NCBI RefSeq assembly: GCF_003144245.1
Contig: NW_020289979.1
Coordinates: 248,001-312,000, forward strand
Source of the DNA: Jaminaea rosea
Taxonomy: Eukaryota > Basidiomycota > Exobasidiomycetes > Microstromatales
Direction: 5' to 3'
DNA length: 64,000 nucleotides
Below the pieces are notes generated by a model. The model saw nothing but the letters and a program-made list of their open reading frames with translations, had not been told where the DNA came from and did no database searches. Made by a program: the position numbers and the translations under genes. Positions 32,967 through 44,506 of the stretch are shown in pieces (positions within the stretch are counted from its first letter, which is position 1; every line of letters begins with the position of its first letter).

Positions 32967-33356
32967 ATGCGCTCCTTCGCTACCCTCGCTCTCACCCTCG
33001 CCCTCACCGGCGCCTCGGCCATCGCCGCCCCCGCTGGCTCCCCCAACACCTCCAACCTTGAGGCTCGCTCCAAGTCCGGCAAGGCAACTTTCTTTGAGCC
33101 CGGGCTCGGCGCGTGCGGATGGCAGTCTGGAGCCAACGACATGATCGCGGCGCTCGCTACCAGCTCCTACGCCGGCGGCTCCAACTGCGGCAAGTGGATC
33201 ACCGTTCACCACAACGGCAACTCGGCCAAGGTCAAGGTCGTCGACGAGTGCCCAACCTGCGTCTCGGGCGACTCCGTCGACCTCTCCCCTGCTGCCTTCT
33301 CTCAGCTCGCCAGCAAGGACCAGGGTATGGTCGACGTTACCTGGAACATGGCCTAA
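32967..33356 (+). CDS. Small secreted RlpA-like double-psi beta-barrel protein
   Basis: A single exon of 129 aa from the ATG at 32967 (an ATG 96 nt upstream would place a non-signal sequence first and is rejected). Residues 1-19 are a signal peptide (MRSFATLALTLALTGASAIA). The mature domain has the barwin/expansin-like fold of fungal RlpA-like proteins: GKATFFEPGLGACGW, NCGKWITV, VKVVDECPTCVSGDSVDLSP and AFSQLASKDQGMVDVTWNMA. Cys residues and the catalytic-type Asp of VDECP and VDLSP are conserved. Relatives are annotated as riboflavin-aldehyde-forming-enzyme-like or cerato-type proteins and are highly expressed during growth or host contact. C-ending codon bias is strong, which fits high expression with the TATA box upstream. 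Confidence 0.92.
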   Translation: MRSFATLALTLALTGASAIAAPAGSPNTSNLEARSKSGKATFFEPGLGACGWQSGANDMIAALATSSYAGGSNCGKWITVHHNGNSAKVKVVDECPTCVSGDSVDLSPAAFSQLASKDQGMVDVTWNMA

Positions 33357-34665
33357 GTCTTTCCAGTACCCTATCGCACGCCAAGCTAGAAGCGGCAAGC
33401 CCGCCAGGTCGACTTTAGCCATACATAGAGCTTCCATCCTAGCACGTATTTCACCCATGGCTCCGATAGTTCGCCGCTCCCATCACGTTCACTCCAACCT
33501 TCTCTCCGGTCCCTCATTGCAAAAGCGCTCCTCACCGTAGTCGACGCGCGCAAGTCACACTCGCTCTCCAATTTGCTTCCAAGTGTCTTTCTGTAGCATC
33601 ACCACACACCTTCTCTCTCTGGGGCTCACATCGGCACTCATGCTCATCACCATCATCTTGTCCACGGATGAAATGTATATTCACCCTCATTCCTCCTCAC
33701 TCACTCATGCTTTCGTGTGCTCGCGATTCTGGCCTGCGGCGTCTTTTCGGCGTTCAATCCTTCTCAAGGCCGCTCGGACCGCTGAGCGCATCGTGACGCG
33801 GCTTGAGCTCGAGAGCTTGAGCAGACTTCTCTCTCGTAGAGAACACGATTCAACGGCGGGTAGTTGCGCTCATGATCCCTCATTGCTTCGTTAATTGCTC
33901 GTCAAGATCAATTCTATCGCAAAGATGTCGCCCTGGCACGAGTCAGCAACCCCCCGCAGCGTTACCGCCAGGCGCTCACGCGCACCAGCTTGCCGCGAGG
34001 GAGTGGCTTCGCAGGGAGGAAAAGAAGAGGGCAAAACGCAACCTCCAGAGAGCGGCTTGCGAAGATGAAAAGGCCAACATCGTTGCTCGTCATCATTATC
34101 GCCGCTGCCCTCCCGTCGCACAGCATCCTCCTCCTCCTCGCCTCCTGACAGCGCGGGCGCTTCCAGCTCCAGAGGAGCCGTTGGCAGCCCTGCCGCACAG
34201 AAGGATCGCGAGAGGCGATAAATTTTAACTGGTGGGCAGCTCCAACAATGCGAACTACGAGGGCACGCCTGCAACGCTGGCCGACTCCTTCGAACTGCAA
34301 CCGACTCTTCTTCCCCGTCTTCTGAGGTTTGATCTTGGTGGGCTATGACTCAAACGCTGGCCACGGGATAGGAAGAAGACGCCGAAGCGCCGACTTCCCT
34401 CCATTTCCTCATGAAAGTGGAAAAGGCACAGTGCTCTTAAGACCCATCGGGATTGGGAAGGAGTGGGGAGGGGGAAGTGAGGAGGGAAAGGGAAGGGAGA
34501 TGGGGAGCAGGGAAGGCGGATGGGAAGGAGAGCAGGCGGCAAGGGGAGGCGTTGGTGATCATGGTCGAAGGCTGACTGGTATTGATACACGTTGAAGGCG
34601 AAGGTGACTTGAGCGGTTCTGAGGCATCGAGGAGGGAGGGAGGGCGACGTGGCGTAGCGTAGCAC
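33357..34665. other. Convergent intergenic region of about 1.3 kb
   Basis: 3' flanks of the RlpA-like gene and Rpc11. Purine-rich around 34440-34560. No gene could be supported. Confidence 0.45.
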
Positions 34666-35069
34666 CTATCCTTCCTTCCATTGGTGTGAGCACGTCGAGT
34701 TGGTGCAGCGGTAGAAGGTCGTCACTGAGAGCAGAGGGAGCAGATCATTGTTAGTCCAGCCACAATACCATCCCGCTTGTTCCGTTCTCCGAACTCACTG
34801 GGCTCGTCCGCAGAGCGAATCTGCAATTGCATAAAGTACGCCTTGGGGTTCTCGCACTTTGGGCAGGGCGCGTCGGTGGAATCTACATTCTTCCAGCTCT
34901 CCTCTCCACCCATGACGTCGTCGACTTCCTTGCGCTTGAGCTTGGTGCGGGATGTCATTTGCTTTTGGATGGGGAAATGGTAGGGGCAGGTCGAGCACGC
35001 CCACTCATTTTGGCCCATGTCATTGCGCGCTATGAGGAGAATGTTGGCGCAGGTGGGGCAGAAGAGCAT
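34666..35069 (-). CDS. RPC11: RNA polymerase III subunit Rpc11 (RPC10-type, TFIIS-like)
   Basis: Exons 34799-35069 and 34666-34724 (74-nt intron, GTGAGT/CTCAG) join in phase to 109 aa, the normal length for the family. The protein carries two zinc ribbons. The N-terminal ribbon is CPTC...CSTCPYHFP (Rpb9-like). The C-terminal TFIIS-like ribbon is CPKCENPKAYFMQLQIRSAD followed by EP/MTTFYRCTNSTCSHQWKE. The Asp-Glu pair in SADEPMT is the acidic hairpin needed for RNA 3' cleavage and Pol III termination and reinitiation. The intron splits the Met codon right after the acidic pair. Identification is firm because both ribbons and the hairpin are complete. Confidence 0.96.
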
Positions 35070-36727
35070 ATTGGGCGAGAACCAGGCCGGTCAGAGCTCG
35101 AGTGATGGGGGGGAAGGCGCCGTATGGAAAGGCGATTGGAGCTGTGGTCACGAGGCCATGAGTGAGAGGAGGACGGGGAGGCCACAGCTGCTAGGGACGA
35201 GACTGCTTCCTGCGCGACGAAGAGGAGAGGTTTGCATCGTCAGCGATATTCGCTCCTCCTCTTGGATCTATGCGCGTGGCTGACGGCTCGGACAGAAAGT
35301 TGAAAGCATCGTCCAACGCGCGCTGATGCGCCTCTTTGTCAAGAGGTGAAGAGCGGGTGAAGGACTGCAATTAAGAGGTGCCAGTTATGAGGAGCGCTAG
35401 CTCAGTTACGAGCCTTTCCATGCGCGATCGTCATTGCCGTCGTGCCAGCGCGAAGTTCTTGTTGAATGCTCACCTTCCTTCTGACGACGATGTGGGTGGT
35501 GGTCGTAACGCGAAGAGGGACGTCAAAGAAGGATCAAGTCAAAAAGCTCACAGTGCGGACTGCTGCCGTGGGCCGACGCCGTGGGCGGACAACTTTTGAC
35601 GCCCTTTGCCCCCGTTCCGACTTGACGCCTACGAGTGCATGGCATTGTATCGTTGGCCAGCTTGCCAGCTTGGGACCGAGCTTGGAGGCGTCGACGAGTA
35701 GTAATCTCGTCCTCCATGTGCGAGGCGCTGATAGCTGTCGCTGTCAAGGCTGCATCCCTCACTCGACCTACACGTCGGCCAAGGCGAGAGCCACGACTCT
35801 CGCCCCGACCTTGCTGCACTGAATTGCGCTCTTGACCTCGACAGATGCTTCCATGACCTAGTCAAAAGCCGTCCTTGTTCTTTTCCAGCCTTCGACTGCT
35901 GCATTTGGGTTTTCTCTGACTGCTCTACGGCTTGATGGCCACCAACCGTCCAACGTTTGAGAGAGGGGTATCCCCCACTGACTGCTCGATGACTGCTGCT
36001 CGCTGCTCTCCTCGTTGGGACGGGGGGCCCAGGCACTTGGCCACTGCCTGTGTTGCTCTCGTGTGCTCGCGCGCCCAGAGCGTCGTCGACTCGCAGGAAT
36101 TGCTGTGCGACGTTGAGAGTCGACGGACAGGCGACGTGGGGGAGGGGGCAGCGACGAGCAGGCTGAGGCTGGGCTAGGAGGCGCCTGCCTGCCTGCCTGG
36201 CTTCGTCGTACTGCCACTGTCACCCACTTGGCTGGCCACCTCTCCTCGCGGCGACCTAACCTCGCTCGAGCACGACGACGTCAAAGCTGAGAGGGCGGGG
36301 ACAACGGCAACGCCTTTTCCTTTCCACATTCATCCTTTCCCTCCTATCAACACACCCGCCCTCCTCTCTCTTGCCACTCTTCCCTCGCCTTCATCTCACT
36401 TGACCGCCTTCACCCGCGAATGGGTGAGTAGGAGAATTCACGCTCGGTCCTCTCTTTGACGCCACAAAGGTGCATACACTCACGTATCTGCCACACCACT
36501 CTTCTTCACGCACAGCTACGACACAAACACGAAGGCCAACCCATCAAGCCAGGTCAGCGTCACACAACAACCTCTTAGCAGCCCTTGACGGCGTGATTCA
36601 GGTCACTCCCACCAAATCATCTCAAAACAACGCCAGTAGCCGCGCAGCAGATCGCTCAGCCGCCTTTGCTGGAGCCACACCCACAAGCAATCTCGACTCA
36701 CACCCCACGAACCACCACAACGACATC
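35070..36727. promoter_or_regulatory. Divergent intergenic region, Rpc11 and Pal1
   Basis: About 1.66 kb between diverging starts. A frame open upstream of 36728 (from 36470) could add 86 residues to Pal1, but its codon use is A-rich and unlike the gene, so I treat it as 5' UTR, possibly with an intron. No other gene is seen. Confidence 0.4.
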
Positions 36728-38422
36728 ATGTCCGACCCTCTTGCTCCTCCCGTGCCTACGGACGGCAAGCCCCTTCCCCCGTCCAAGTCCTCAGGAGGGG
36801 GAGGCGGCGGTGGAATGGCCGGCCGATTCGCAAATGCCTTTCGCCGCCAAACGACCGAAGAGCGTGAAGCACGACGTCGTCGTCAGGCAGAGGAGAAGAA
36901 CAAGGGCGTCGGCCGCAGCAAGACGATGAATAGTCGCATGGACATCATTGACCAGCTGGACATCAGCGGTATCCACGGCCAGACGATGTTCCACCACGAT
37001 TCGCCCTACGATGCCTGCACTCCGCACGCCAACCGTTCCTCCAAGAAGGCTCCCGTGAATGCTTTCGACCCCAATATCGACCAGATGACAGGGTTGTCCA
37101 TCTCGGAGCGACAGCAGCAACAGCAGCAGAGGGCCGCCTCCGCTGGAGGAGGCAGTGGCAGCCGTCGAGGGCTTAGCCCCTTGGCTGCGTCTACCTTGCA
37201 GAAGATGGACCTCCACGACGAAGACGTCAAGGATGGCGCACGACGCCCAGACATGTCCGGCGGCCGATCACGTAGCGCCACGGCCCCTCTAGGCGTGGTC
37301 CCCACCCTCTCCCAGACTGGACGAAACGCCAGTGCCATGACGACTTCGACAGCCGGCAACGGCGTCAATCTCAACGACTCGGCGACGGAGCTCTCCTCTA
37401 CCGACGGCGACGCAGACGCAGACCGACGCTACCAGCCCAGTCGCGGCTACTACAACCAATCCCCCAAGAAGGCCTCGAACCCTATGGCCGACGTGTGGGG
37501 CGTCAGCTCAGAGCCTTGGCAGGACTTTGCCCAGCCGGCTGCCGCGTCCAGCAAGCCTCGCAAGGCCTCGGGCGCGAACAGTGCAGCGAATGGAAGCAAT
37601 GGCAGAAATGGAGGCAAGGGTCTCAGCCCCTACGGTCATGCCAAATCATCCCGAGACGGTCCTCCTTCAGCAGCTAGCTCCGTCCTGGACATGGAGTCGG
37701 TCATGACTGGCAAGACGGCGGAGCAGCGTCGACGTGAAGCGGCAGAGGCTGCTGGAGACATTGGTGGCGTCAGTCCTTTCCCTGAGCCGGACTACGATCG
37801 TCTGGGCGGCGGTGGGAGCCCAGGCGGAGGTGGGAGTGGCGGAGAAGCAAGGGAGGGTGCACCGAAACGTAGCAAGTCGCTGGTGAAGAGGATCAAGGCC
37901 GCCCGACAGTACGGCAATGTGCCTCCGCCAGACGATGAGGTGCTTGAGCTCTCTGGGCGTCGTCAGCAGGCTGCTGCTGCCGCGCGAGCGCACAAGCATT
38001 CTCCGTCTTCTCCTGTGTTCGAGGTTGGGCAAGGCAACGGAGTGCGAGATATGAGCGGGTCGGGTAGCTTGGGACGTAGTGGAACGCGCAAGGCTACGAG
38101 GGAGGAGCAAATGAGGTCCATCTCTTTCCAGGGTCAGGGCAACGGCTCTGGATCTGGTGGGTCCGGCTACGGCAATGGCGGGAGCGTAACGCCAGGCTCG
38201 ACAGGCAGCGGTGCGGGTTACGGGTACGTGGACGCTGTGCAAGTCAGCAACACCTATCTCTCTCCGCCCGAGGATGCGGCTGATATGGCTCGAGGCCGCA
38301 GTAGCAGCGGTGGAGCCAGCCCTACGAGCCCGGGTGCCGGTGGGGCCAGCGTGGGCAGGAGTGGATCCATCTTCGGCCGCTTCTCCAGGAAGAAGAGCAG
38401 CGACAATCGCGTGACGTCGTAG
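36728..38422 (+). CDS. PAL1: Pal1 cell-morphology protein
   Basis: A single exon of 564 aa starting MSDPLAPPVPTDGKPLPPSK. The Pal1 family signature sits near residues 60-120: RSKTMNSRMDIIDQLDISGI, then MFHHDSPYDACTPHANRSSK, followed by APVNAFDP. Pal1 proteins localise to growth sites, endocytic patches and the septum, where they help maintain cylindrical cell shape with Sla2/End4. The rest is disordered and Gly/Ser-rich, with basic clusters (KRSKSLVKRIKAARQYGNVP, and SRKKSSDNRV at the end) likely for membrane or partner binding. An in-frame ATG at 36470 would lengthen the protein; the start at 36728 fits the family better. The length is in the usual fungal range. Confidence 0.93.
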   Translation: MSDPLAPPVPTDGKPLPPSKSSGGGGGGGMAGRFANAFRRQTTEEREARRRRQAEEKNKGVGRSKTMNSRMDIIDQLDISGIHGQTMFHHDSPYDACTPHANRSSKKAPVNAFDPNIDQMTGLSISERQQQQQQRAASAGGGSGSRRGLSPLAASTLQKMDLHDEDVKDGARRPDMSGGRSRSATAPLGVVPTLSQTGRNASAMTTSTAGNGVNLNDSATELSSTDGDADADRRYQPSRGYYNQSPKKASNPMADVWGVSSEPWQDFAQPAAASSKPRKASGANSAANGSNGRNGGKGLSPYGHAKSSRDGPPSAASSVLDMESVMTGKTAEQRRREAAEAAGDIGGVSPFPEPDYDRLGGGGSPGGGGSGGEAREGAPKRSKSLVKRIKAARQYGNVPPPDDEVLELSGRRQQAAAAARAHKHSPSSPVFEVGQGNGVRDMSGSGSLGRSGTRKATREEQMRSISFQGQGNGSGSGGSGYGNGGSVTPGSTGSGAGYGYVDAVQVSNTYLSPPEDAADMARGRSSSGGASPTSPGAGGASVGRSGSIFGRFSRKKSSDNRVTS

Positions 38423-39417
38423 GCAGTCGCCCTACGCAGCCTTGCCCTCGGCCGTCTGCCCAGCTATTGGCGCTCGCACCTTGTCCCATCTGTTCATTCC
38501 CTCTTTGACTACGGCTTCCCACCTCCATCGCTGCTACCGCGTTACGACACGCGCGGCCCCTACCAGCTCTCTTCCGTCCTATCTGTCTATCGCCCTGCCT
38601 CTACTTCTATCGCGGCACACACACGCGCGCGCTCACAGGTCTGCGACTCAGTCGGGATTGGCCTTTTCGTTTCGAATAGTTGAATCGATTGACTTTGCGT
38701 TTTGAATCCTTCGCGCGAGTGACTTGTGCTTGATGAGTCGTGCAGAAGACGGCCGCGCTGATCGTCGCGTCTATGTGAGAGGTTGTCGGGCGGCGAGGTG
38801 AGCCGGTGGCTAGAGGCTGGCATGACAAGCGTTGACGCTTTGCTCGAAGAAGTCGAGGGGAGACAGGCGTTTAAGCGGGTATCGTTTCCTCGATGCGATC
38901 AGCACCAGCAGATTTGAAGAAGTGGTGGCAAGCCGTCGACGTTGCTGTTGTCTTTGTCTGACTGAATGCATGCCCATCACGGCACGAGCGTCGACGCACC
39001 CGCTCCGCTCTCTCCGCGCTCCATTCCTTCCGCGCTCACCTTGCCCTTTCGCGCTAACGACCACTTCCTCACATGCTGCGATGTCAGACGCTCACTCATG
39101 TCACGATTGTTGTTGTTGTTGATAATGATGATGATGATGATGATGGATTGGAAGGAGAAGAGAAGAATTGAGATTTTGTCGAGCACACTCCGCGGCTCGA
39201 TCTTCGCGGGCGAAAAGGGTTTTAGGCGAGGAAGGAGGGAGAAGGAGGACGCGTCGCCCGTCTACGGTAGGAGCAGTCTATCTAGCAACACACACCAGAG
39301 GTGGTGATGAGGACAAGACGACGACTACTACAGCAAAGAGAGGTAGCTACACGATTCCCCCACACTCCACAATCCAAATCCCACCGATTTGTCAAGGAGA
39401 CAAGCGCAGAAACGCCC
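38423..39417. other. Convergent intergenic region, Pal1 and TEF1
   Basis: About 1 kb of 3' flank. Includes an ATG/GAT triplet run at about 39125-39146. No gene is supported. Confidence 0.45.
39125..39146. repeat. (ATG)n triplet run
   Basis: Seven ATG/GAT units in the 3' flank of TEF1, in no coding frame that I accept. Confidence 0.8.
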
Positions 39418-41274
39418 TTACTTCTTGCCAGCAGCCTTCCCAGCCTTCTCGGCAGCCTTAGTGACCTTACCCTTTCCTCCAACAGCTGCCTCGACGCTCT
39501 TAATAACGCCCACAGCAACGGTCTGACGCATGTCCCTGACGGCGAAACGGCCAAGGGGGGGGAAGTCCGTAAAGGCCTCCTGCGTTGGCGCGATCGTCCG
39601 AGGGGGTCAGATTAAGCTGTTAGCGCCGAAAAACGCAAAAACACGCAAAAACAACTCTCTCGCGTCTCTGAGTACTCACGACACACATGGGCTTGGAGGG
39701 AATCATCTTGACCATGGCGGCGTCACCAGACTTGATGAACTTGGGGTTGTCCTCGACGGACTTGCCGGTACGGCGGTCAATCTTGGTGGTGAGCTCGGCG
39801 AACTTGCAGGCAATGTGGGCCGTGTGGCAGTCGAGGACCGGTGCGTAACCAGCGCCGATCTGGCCAGGGTGGTTCATGACGATGACCTGAGCGTTGAACG
39901 AAGCGGCCTCGGTGGGGGGCGAGTTCTTGGAGTCACCGGCAACGTTACCACGACGGATGTCCTTGACGGAAACGTTCTTGACGTTGAAGCCGACGTTGTC
40001 ACCGGGAAGACCCTCGGAGAGCTGCTCGTGGTGCATCTCGACGGACTTGACCTCAGTGGTGACGTTCGAGGGGGCAAAGGTGACAACCATACCGGGCTTG
40101 ATGACACCGGTCTCGACACGGCCGACGGGGACCGTGCCGATACCACCGATCTTGTAGACGTCCTGGAGGGGAAGACGGAGGGGCTTGTCGGTGGGGCGAG
40201 TGGGGGGCTCAATGGCGTCGATGGCCTCGAGGAGCGTCTTGCCCGTGGACTTGCCAGCCTTGGTCTCCTTCTCCCATCCCTTGTACCAGGGCATGTTGGT
40301 GGTGGCCTCGATCATGTTGTCACCGTGCCAGCCGGAGATGGGGACGAAAGCGACCGTCTTGGGGTTGTAGCCGACCTTCTTGATGAAGGTGGACGTCTCC
40401 TTGACGATCTCGTTGAAGCGGTCCTCGGACCACTTGGTGGTGTCCATCTTGTTGACGGCAACGATGAGCTGACGCACACCGAGGGTGAACGAGAGGAGAG
40501 CGTGCTCGCGGGTCTGGCCATCCTTGGAGATACCAGCCTCGAACTCACCGGTACCACCGGCAATGATGAGGATGGCGCAGTCAGCCTGCGAGGTACCGGT
40601 GATCATGTTCTTGATGAAGTCACGGTGGCCAGGGGCGTCAATGACGGTGATCTGGTACTTGGGGGTCTCGAACTTCCAGAGGGCGATGTCGATGGTGATA
40701 CCACGCTCACGCTCAGCCTTGAGCTTGTCGAGCACCCAGGCGTACTTGAAGGAACCCTTGCCGAGCTCAGCAGCCTCCTTCTCGAACTGCGCAGAGAGAG
40801 GGACGGGGGGGTGTGTCAGGCGCATATACGGTGGCGAGAAGCGCACGACTCACCTTCTCGATGGTACGCTTGTCAATACCTCCGCACTTGTAGATCAAGT
40901 GACCGGTGGTGGTCGACTTGCCGGAGTCGACGTCTGAGGGGACGAGAAGGGAAAGGGGAAGAGGAGGTCAGGCTGCGTGCTCGAGAGGGGAGAAGCGGTA
41001 GCCACGAGTGCTACTCACGTCCGATGACGACGACGTTAACCTGGGAGGTACAGAGGAGGGAGTAGAGCGAGCGTATCGATGGTCAGCCATCGTGACCGCT
41101 GCCAAAGGCTTCGCAGCAACAGCACCTCTCCCCCATCGCAGAGTAGAATCCACGCATGATTCGCTGCAGGCAATGGTAGCCAGCAGAGCAGGAACGCAGC
41201 ATCTTCTCCACGATGGCAAGAGGTGATCATCGCTGAGCCATCGTGCTACTCACGTGGAGCTTGTCCTTTCCCAT
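39418..41274 (-). CDS. TEF1: Translation elongation factor 1-alpha (eEF1A)
   Basis: GTPase that brings aminoacyl-tRNA to the ribosome. Five exons (41254-41274, 41019-41040, 40854-40933, 39680-40786, 39418-39579) give 463 aa, the expected size. Exon 1 codes MGKDKLH in 21 nt, and exon 2 is only 22 nt (VNVVVIG plus the first base of His). Together with exon 3 they rebuild the G1 loop GHVDSGKST. Other GTPase motifs follow: the effector region [17 protein letters not shown] (G3), NKMDTTKW (G4) and the G5-region SGWHGDN. Domain 2 and 3 motifs are intact ([12 protein letters not shown], then [20 protein letters not shown]). The tail ends in a Lys-rich AAGKK. Codons are overwhelmingly C/G-ending, consistent with very high expression. 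Introns crowded at the 5' end are known in fungal TEF1 genes. Confidence 0.98.
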
Positions 41275-41963
41275 TTTGTGTAGTGTAGTGAGTGTAGAGA
41301 TCTAACGATGAGGAGAAGAGAAGAAGTCGTTCGCAGCATCGGTCGCCCTTTGTGTCTCGAAATCGCTGGCCGCCAGCAGCGCGCGCTCTGCTCTCTCTTC
41401 GCTCTTCGCAGCGACACAAAAAAACCAAGCCTTGCTGCAAGAACGCACGGCGTGGGCGAGAGGGCTGTCGTGTCGGGCGGCCAACCGGGCGGCCGCCTCA
41501 ATGTGCTCAGCGAGCAGCGAGCGCACACAGAGTCGAGTCGCCAGACACTGGCGCCAGGCGCAAGGCAGCCGGGCGGAGAAGGAGACCGAAACCAGCTTGC
41601 CCGCTTGCGCTCGTGGCTCTCGCCACCCAAGTCGAGTCGAGCCAGCAACCGGCACTGGACCAGAGGTCTGACGTGGTGCGCAAAACCGCCGAACAGCCAT
41701 GTGGTCGTCACAGCCAATGACGCCGCGCCGCAGTCGACCCGCCCACGACCAACATCATCGATGGCCATGACCGCTCAGATACGGGTCCTTGATGGACGAC
41801 TGACTAGAGAACCAGCGTGGATCGTGCCACATTCAGACGACGAAGATCATACCGCTGCTAGAACATGCCGCCAGCTGTCACGCCATCTATGCTTCACGCC
41901 CGACGCCGTGGCTCATACGCTCACTGGATGTACATTCTCGCTTTTGCACTGTGACAGTTCCGC
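41275..41963. promoter_or_regulatory. TEF1 promoter region
   Basis: About 690 bp between the TEF1 start and the 3' end of the Swi1 gene (same strand). It must contain the strong TEF1 promoter and the Swi1 terminator. A minus-strand C/T-rich tract (plus-strand GA) lies near 41300-41330. No TATA box was clear. Confidence 0.5.
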
Positions 41964-44458
41964 TCACACCGCGATCATACTACTCAAATGCCCAACAAGC
42001 ACCGCATCCAGCCCAGGCGTAGCGAGCAGGTTCACCACCTCCATCTCCTCCAGCGCGAGCAAAGGAGCCTTCGCCCCCCCACCACCTCTGGTCCGAGCGT
42101 CCTCTCCAGGACTACCCGCTCCCATCGCACCCGGACCGCCATCATCCTCTTGACCAGCGAATGCCAGAGAGGGATGCTGGTCAAACATATCCTTCGCCTC
42201 GTCTACAAGCTTGAGCGTCTCTACCATTCGGTAGATGAGACAGCTGAACGGGTTCTGCGTAAAGTTCTGCCCATCTGGTCCACCACCACCAGAACCACCG
42301 CCAGCCGCCTGACCTCCCTGTCTCGCGGTGCGCTTAATCACCCTCCATACACTCCCGACCCAGCCAGCCGTCCCGTTTCGCAGCTTACCCTTCAGCCGAC
42401 TCGAGGCCATGAACACTACATTGTAGAGACACATGGCGATGTGCTCCGTGTAGGCCAGGCGAGCCTCCGTCCTGAAAAGGCTGAAGTCGATATCGCTGCA
42501 GGGTAGCATGCGGACGAGGGTCTGAGCTAGGTCGTAGAGGGTAGACTCCGGAATGAGAGTGGAAAGAAGACGACGATTGGAGTCGGGTTGGGCGAACCGC
42601 GCAAACGAGTCGAGGGCCCTGTGAGAAGAAGAGAGGGAAACGCCGATCAGCAACCGTTCCAAATCTCGCAATTTCCCACGCGCGAACTTACATCTCAGCA
42701 TAATGCGGCACTCTGGCGGCCCACGGCACAGGGGCAGGTCTCATTGGCGGCGGCATGCCCGGCGGACCCGGCGGTGGTGCCGGTGGATAGTCGTAGATGA
42801 GCCCCGCAAGCTCCTCGATAGCAGCTCCATCGACCATAAAGGAGCAGAGCAGGTCGAAGAGGGAGGCCACCGTTGTGACAGGTAGCTCTGCGAGCTGCAG
42901 ATAAGGTCCAGCGATGCTGGATAGGATGAAGAGGACGTCCTTGCGTACTCGAAGGAGCTCGGTGGTGGTAAAGACGTGCGAGTGTGGCGACGATGCACGG
43001 GCGTTTTGCTCCTCCTCACTGTCGTCCTCGCTGCGGTTGCCAGTTGACGGCGGCCTTTCAACCAGCTTTCCCAGCAACACCAGCAGCTGGCCATGATCGG
43101 CAAGCAGCTCAACGTTCTGACCCATCGAGGCAAAGTTGCGCAAAATGTCGACGACTGTTAGTGCCACATCGGCTTTGCGGCTCTTCTCGCGCTCTGCGAA
43201 GAGAGCGGTGGTGTATGAAAAGCCATTAGAGAGACCGTCGAGGCCCGCAGTGTCGAGTTCGCCGTCGCGCACGCCAGTAGTGGGCGCAGAACCCGAGCGA
43301 CCATGCTTCACCCGCTTGAACATCTTTGCCTCTTCTTCCTCCTGCAGGGCATCGGCCACCCAGTCTACGTGTGTCGACCGGCCCGCGATGTCGAAAGAAG
43401 GTGGCTCGGCGCCATTGACGGCGGTATATGCACTGGCATCTTCCCCTGCTTCTTGAAATGCGGACCTCTCAAGCAACCCAACCAGCTCGTCCACCAAGTC
43501 ACCACAATGCGCCAAGCTCACGTGAAACGCATCCGCCCTCACTCCACTCCCGGAGCTCAGCACCAAGAGTTGGTTGAGCGCAAAGCTCACCTCAATCTCG
43601 AGGCGCGACTTCAACGAGAACACCAGACTGGAGATGTCCACTGTGCCGAGCTCACGAACAGAGCGTGGCTGCTTGCCGTAGCCTCGAGCGAGAGGGGCGA
43701 GCTCACTTTCGACGGGATCTAGATTCCACGTCGCGTGAGTGTCCACATCCCGGCGGAGGGGAAGGTACTCTACTTTGTACTTGTTGGGGGGATGCACGAC
43801 GGGCGGGGGAAGGGCTGGAGCGGACGGCTGTCTCGCTTGCTGCTGAGCGTGAGGCGGGCCACCGTCCATCGACTGCTGACCGAGCGGAGGAGCGTCAGGC
43901 GCCTGACCTTGCGGTCCAGCAGAGCTGGGTGGCCTTTGAGCCTGCTGCGCCTGCGCATTTGTCTGCGCGCTTCCCGCCCTGACAGCAGCCAGCGCCGCCG
44001 CCTGTTGTGCCGGATTGAGGTTGCCCTGCTGTAGCATCCTCATTGCCGTCTTGGGCGTGAGGTGAGGTGCAGCCGAGGGCGGTTGCGGCGGCATGGCTGC
44101 GGGACCGCTAGCTGGCGTCCCCGGGGCCTGCACTGAGCCTTGGCGACTGTGAGGTTTCATGTCGTTTGCTCCGCTGGCTCCACTTCCTGGCGGCCCTTCC
44201 AGCTTTGGCATTTTGGGGGTGGAAGTCTTGCCTGCTTTGCCAGCACCAGCAGGCGTTGCTGCCTGGCCCCCACTCTTGCGCGGTCGCTTTTTGCTGGCTG
44301 AGCTGCCCTTCTGGTCCGTAGACTCGCTCGTCGTGCTCGCTGCGGGGGTAGGAGCTTGCGCCGGTTCGCTGGACGGTCCCGCTTGAGGTTGAGGCTGAGG
44401 CGGAGGCTGCTGTTGCCCGCCTGGCGTACCGGCAGCCATCATCATGCCAGGTCCCTGC

Positions 44459-44506
<48 letters not shown>

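Noticed and set aside
36470-36727. N-terminal extension of Pal1
   Set aside because: In frame but A-rich, with poor codon use and no family match; more likely 5' UTR.
39530-41065. Long plus-strand open frame (511 codons) opposite TEF1
   Set aside because: It is an antisense shadow of the highly codon-biased TEF1 gene; its translation is Asp/Gly/Val-rich nonsense.
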